A DNA stretch of 64,000 nucleotides from Sycobia sp. Sy_11 (Eukaryota > Arthropoda > Insecta > Hymenoptera > Epichrysomallidae), in assembly GCA_018907035.1 (NCBI GenBank), contig JACCIC010000099.1, positions 1,178,501-1,242,500 of the forward strand. Direction: 5' to 3'. This document shows, piece by piece, positions 59,901 to 64,000 of this stretch. Made by a program: the position numbers and the translations under genes. Under the pieces are notes generated by a model. The model was not told the DNA's origin and did no database searches. It saw only the letters and a list, made by a program, of their open reading frames with translations. Within the stretch, counting starts at the first letter, position 1. Each line of letters opens with the position of its first letter.

Positions 59901-61477
59901 AAAGACATTGATTCATTGCATTTTACTGCACTCGAATCTTATGATTCAAAAGTCTGTTCAATATATAATACGCTTTTGTCTTCTTCTGCTTCTACAGAGC
60001 AACTTTTTTCCGTACGCAATGTTGACGAATTGTGTCAAAATTTCTGAAATGTATGCTTGATCTCTAAATAGATGATTCGTAAAGCATCTATTTAGTCCTC
60101 AAAATTTCCTTCTTTATGAAAATAGGCGATTATTATAGAATTCCATATAATTATCTAATAGAATGTAATTAGATGAATTCATTTTTATGTCTCTTCATGG
60201 AACTGTGCATGGAACTTTAAGTTAACTGCTTTATTAATTTCGGTAATTAATGTTAAATTAAATAGAAATTAATAGGTGCTAAATTAAATAGGTATTAGTA
60301 GTAGTATTAAAAGTTCAATGCAAACTAACATTAGTTAACGTTAATTTGTTTCGTTTTTTCTTGTTATTTTCTTTCTGAAAATCATAAATAGTGACACCTT
60401 AGAATTCATTGAATGTGATCAAAATTCGCGTTGAATAAAGTGTTGTACGAACTGCCTTTTAAAAGACGAATATTTTTTGCACAGGATCGTTATCGTTGAC
60501 AAAGTGCACAAAGTATGAATGACGTAAACTCGGCGGGCCCCCTTAAAATCAGTGGCAAAGCTCAATATTCATCGATCAAAGGTCTTATTCTGTATTTGGT
60601 GCGATGAGAGGGGTGTCATTTACTAAAAACAATGACAGTAAAAATGATCGGTACACTCGGAACGACGTGTAAAGTCATTTTGCTGTTCGACAATGCTGAC
60701 TCACACATTACAAAATCGGTAAAAATACGCCATAAAATACTTGAATGGAAGGCGCTACCATACCTACTGTATTTTCAAGATATTTCTCATATCCACGATT
60801 AATGTTTAAATCGATAGCTTATAGCTTCTGTGAGCAGAAATTTGCATATTATAAAAACTGTAAAAAATTGATGGATTTGTGGATTTTATCTGAAGACGAA
60901 AAGGTCTTCTGACGCGATATTCATTCACTTTTCGAATGATTGTGAAAAATGACAGAAACTTACGGGAGATACATTGATTAATATATTTTTCAGATTCATA
61001 CGAGAACTAAATAATTTATTTTCGTTGTAATAACGCTATGAATTAATTACAACAACTTATAATTTTTTTTTCATTTATTGAATACATCACATATTATATA
61101 CCAACCTAGTGTTGGTAAAATCGATGTTGAGACATAATAGTGAATTCATGCAGGTAGGCACTTTCGTTAATTCATCCATATATACAATTTAAAATTCATA
61201 TGAATATTATCAAAGAAATTAGGAGCATTTAGTATTAGCAACTTTAGGAATTATTTATTTGAACAAAGTTGAGATATTCCCCTTGTCAACTTAAATAATT
61301 TGAATAAAGTTTTACAACTTTGATTTTTTTATTTTTTACTTTTATTTAAATGTTTATTTAAGAAGCGATGTATTTTTTTCAAATATTATTGAGTCAAGTA
61401 TTTTATCTCGCCCATAATAATGTGAAATAATACGATATTTTGCTTTTAAATCCGTAAAATATAATTTTGAGAGAAAT
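56901..61477. other. gene-poor region with two less AT-rich, complex stretches
   Basis: Mostly AT-rich. 58500-58960 and 60420-60780 are of higher sequence complexity, without open frames or repeats. They might be conserved non-coding (regulatory) DNA, but that cannot be judged from one sequence. Confidence 0.35.
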
Positions 61478-61846
61478 GTTTTTTTCTTCAAAACTTAAAT
61501 AGTTTCACTATGTTGTAAAACATCAACATATTTTAGGCGATTAACCTAAATTTCAAGATTTACTTTATAAGAAATTTGCAAGAAAACATTCTTTTGAAGC
61601 AAATAAAGCTAAAATTGTAAAGACTTTTAAATATACTAAAAAAGGGGGACGGAACGTACAAACAGTAATTTTTGTGCAGTTTATTGAAAAGTCTTTACAA
61701 TGTTAGTTTTATCTGTTTCAAAAAAAACAATTTTCCTTGCATACTTCTTATAAAGTAAATCTTGAAATTTAGGTTAATCGCTTGAGTATGTCCATGTTTT
61801 ACTTCGGAATAGTAAAAAAAACTATTCAAGTGCTGAAGAAAAAAAC
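61478..61846. mobile_element. foldback/MITE-like element with about 160-bp inverted repeats
   Basis: Left arm 61478-61634 and right arm 61682-61846 are inverted copies. Shared blocks include GCGATTAACCTAAATTTCAA, GATTTACTTTATAAGAA and GTAAAGACTTTT. The loop is about 47 nt (61635-61681) and contains AAAAAAGGGGGACGG. Ends start GTTTTTTTCTTCA. No ORF. A clear target-site duplication was not identified. Confidence 0.7.
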
Positions 61847-62332
61847 AATATATGCCTCTCCAAATTATATACTACTTATTTACATACATTTCTTCAAGTA
61901 TCATAGTACAATAAATTTGTAATTCATTTGTGCTTTTAATTAATCATTGTTATCCATAATCGCAATGCAATCTTAACTAAATTCTAATTATTATATACAA
62001 GTATATCTTCAAAATTTTGTTAATCAAAAAATAATATACACGTTTCTTTAGATAAGGTTTCTAGATTTAGGATTCACATTTATACTACGATGTCTTCCGA
62101 ACTCACTCGAGTCACCCCCAAGTTATCTCATAAAACGTAGAAAACTGTGTTTAATAAAGTATGTATAAAAATCTCAGTATGTTATAGTATCTATTGTTAT
62201 ATATCTCAGTATTTAACAATGTAGTTGGAACTTGCGTAAAATCCAACTCCGTGAAGGCAACGACCGCTTCAAATCTTCAAACCAGTATGTTCTCTAATAT
62301 GACTTGTATATAAATTTCGCGGTCGCATACAG

Positions 62333-62378
<46 letters not shown>

Positions 62379-64000
62379 AAACGGCGCGCCTTGTCCTTCG
62401 CTGGGTCCATATGAGCTTGGGTGCGTGCGCGCAGGCGGGGCGGTAGGAGGGGCAGTCGTCGCGCGTACAATGTAAACCCGAGGCGGAAATCGAAGCCAGG
62501 GTTGCGGGTTGCGTAAAGCGTACGCTGTGTCCCCCGTCTTAAGCTATCGCCGTCGATACCCCCGGCGTCTCGCGATTTATCACCCACGTTTATACGTTAT
62601 AATACGCATTTACAATGCGCCACCGTTGCGCTGCGCACGAACGTTAACAGCCTTGAAAGTTCGCGTTAGTCGGCGTTAGCGCGCTCGGGCGTCGGCGCAC
62701 TTCCTGCGTCCACGCGCGGAGTCGCTCCTTCGGCGACGAGTCATGGGCGATGGGACCGATGGGACACTTTTCCCCACGCACGGGCTCGGCGGAAAATTTC
62801 GCAGCGCAGCGCCCTTACCCTCTCCGTAACTTTTTCTTTCTTCTTTATCGGCCTTGTGCGGACGTGTTTCCGAGACACCGGTGGTACCCGTGGATGAAGT
62901 TTGCCAGTGAAATTTCGGCAACGGGAACAGAAAGGAATTTAAATTTATTACTCTTTCTATACCAACCGATTAGTTTTTTTTTATATAATTCAAAATCAAC
63001 TACATAAAAATATTAATTTATATACGAAATGCAATGAAAACAGGATAATTATATTTATGTTAGACGCATTATTAAACAAAGCTATCTTATCCTTAAAAAA
63101 TAATTATTATGCTCGATTAATAGGTTTACGAATGGTTTCGCAACTTTCACCCCGGTTAAGTAAAATATCTTTGAAAGATTTCGAATCAACTGTATTCTTT
63201 ATAATGCTTTAACAAAATATATTTTCTTTGATGCTCACTATGTAGGTCGATGACACTTTTATAGGCGTGGATAGGTGCGAAATGACAGATTTATGCATTT
63301 ATTAATTATAAATTCTTTCCTTACAAACATTAATTCATATTCATATATCAACTAGAAGTTACAAACTACTCAAAGTTTTTAGATTTAACAATAATTCCAG
63401 ATAATAACACGTCAGAATTCAATATTTATCAAAAATCTGCATTCGTTATTAGCCAATAATAAAGAAAAACTCGATATTTACAAAAAAAAACGAATTGACG
63501 TTTATAAATTATTCTACAATCAATGTGATGCAATTTATATAAGATAGGCGGTCAATTCAACTAGTGGTCAATCAATCACAACTCAAAAGTTGTGAAAGAA
63601 TGCTTAATCAGAATAAAGAGAACATTGTACTTTTAGTAACCACAATGCAAGCCTAAATCATTTAAAATTATTTCGCAGTATAAATCAGTCATCATCACAG
63701 AAATCATAGAAATTAGTAAAACTTCAAATAAAGGAGAAAACGTTACCAACGATATGAAAAATTTTCTTTTTTCACAATATATTCTTATTTCAAGACGAGA
63801 CAAAATTGTTAATAAAGAATCTATATATATTCTCTTCGTTATCATTTACTTTTTAGACTTTGCAAATTACGTAACAAATCGATACAGCTGTCGAAGAATA
63901 TTAATATGAATCAGGAAATTATGTTCAACTGCCATTTGTTCGTGGTATTTGTACTGCATTAATTATTATTATCACTATTGCCACTTGATATATTTCTGTA
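61847..64000. other. right end of window, no recognised gene
   Basis: AT-rich except for the CpG-rich block at 62377-62940. Open frames there (62294-62587 -, 62676-62921 -, 62750-63007 +) overlap on both strands and look compositional. Confidence 0.45.
62335..62376. repeat. (CA)n microsatellite
   Basis: About 21 CA units at the edge of a CpG-rich block (62377-62940). Confidence 0.96.

Overview
The window looks like nuclear DNA of an insect, most likely a hymenopteran. Arthropod-type mobile elements (mariner, BEL/Pao, a Penelope-like element, hAT, an RNase H-bearing LINE and a tRNA-derived SINE) are scattered through very AT-rich sequence. TA and CA microsatellites are abundant, and there are spliceosomal introns with GTAAGT-type donors. 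Nothing bacterial or viral is present. The exact species cannot be told from the sequence.

The only clear host genes are three tandem paralogues on the minus strand, at 7003-14173 (A), 28231-36630 (B) and 41735-51210 (C). Each has four exons with the same intron phases (1, 0, 0): a 64-nt signal-peptide exon, an exon carrying the His57 and Asp102 regions, an exon ending just after Cys191, and a last exon that opens with the GDSGG box. When spliced they give intact proteins of 300, 299 and 302 residues: secreted, single-domain S1 (chymotrypsin-like) proteases without a clip domain. Only B keeps the full catalytic triad. A has Ser195 replaced by Asp. C has His57 replaced by Gln and Ser195 by Arg. 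A and C are therefore predicted pseudo-proteases (serine protease homologues) beside one putatively active copy. None of the three has a basic residue at the zymogen cleavage site.

The introns and intergenic spaces of this array are full of mobile-element remains. From left to right: a broken mariner at 1-764; related LTR-like sequences in opposite orientation at 4250-5510; a Penelope-like element with RT and GIY-YIG remnants and a decayed hammerhead-like 3' end at 7405-8765; a hAT (DUF4371-like) fragment at 8768-9190; SINE copies at 9312, 11527, 48150 and 48911; an unclassified GC-richer block at 12000-13260; a 7.2-kb frameshifted BEL/Pao element at 18761-25913; a 66-bp tandem repeat at 26907; a second Penelope-like 3' end at 27610; and a decayed minus-strand LINE at about 29700-33995, split by a 958-bp insertion with a 6-bp target-site duplication.

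The right end (51.2-64 kb) has no recognisable gene. It holds GC-rich islands, CA repeats, a 370-bp inverted-repeat element at 61478-61846 and some less AT-rich stretches that could be regulatory. Possible additional coding pieces are a terminal-exon-like ORF at 1364-1564, with a degraded partner at about 40290-40445, and a GC-rich ORF at 55225-55575.
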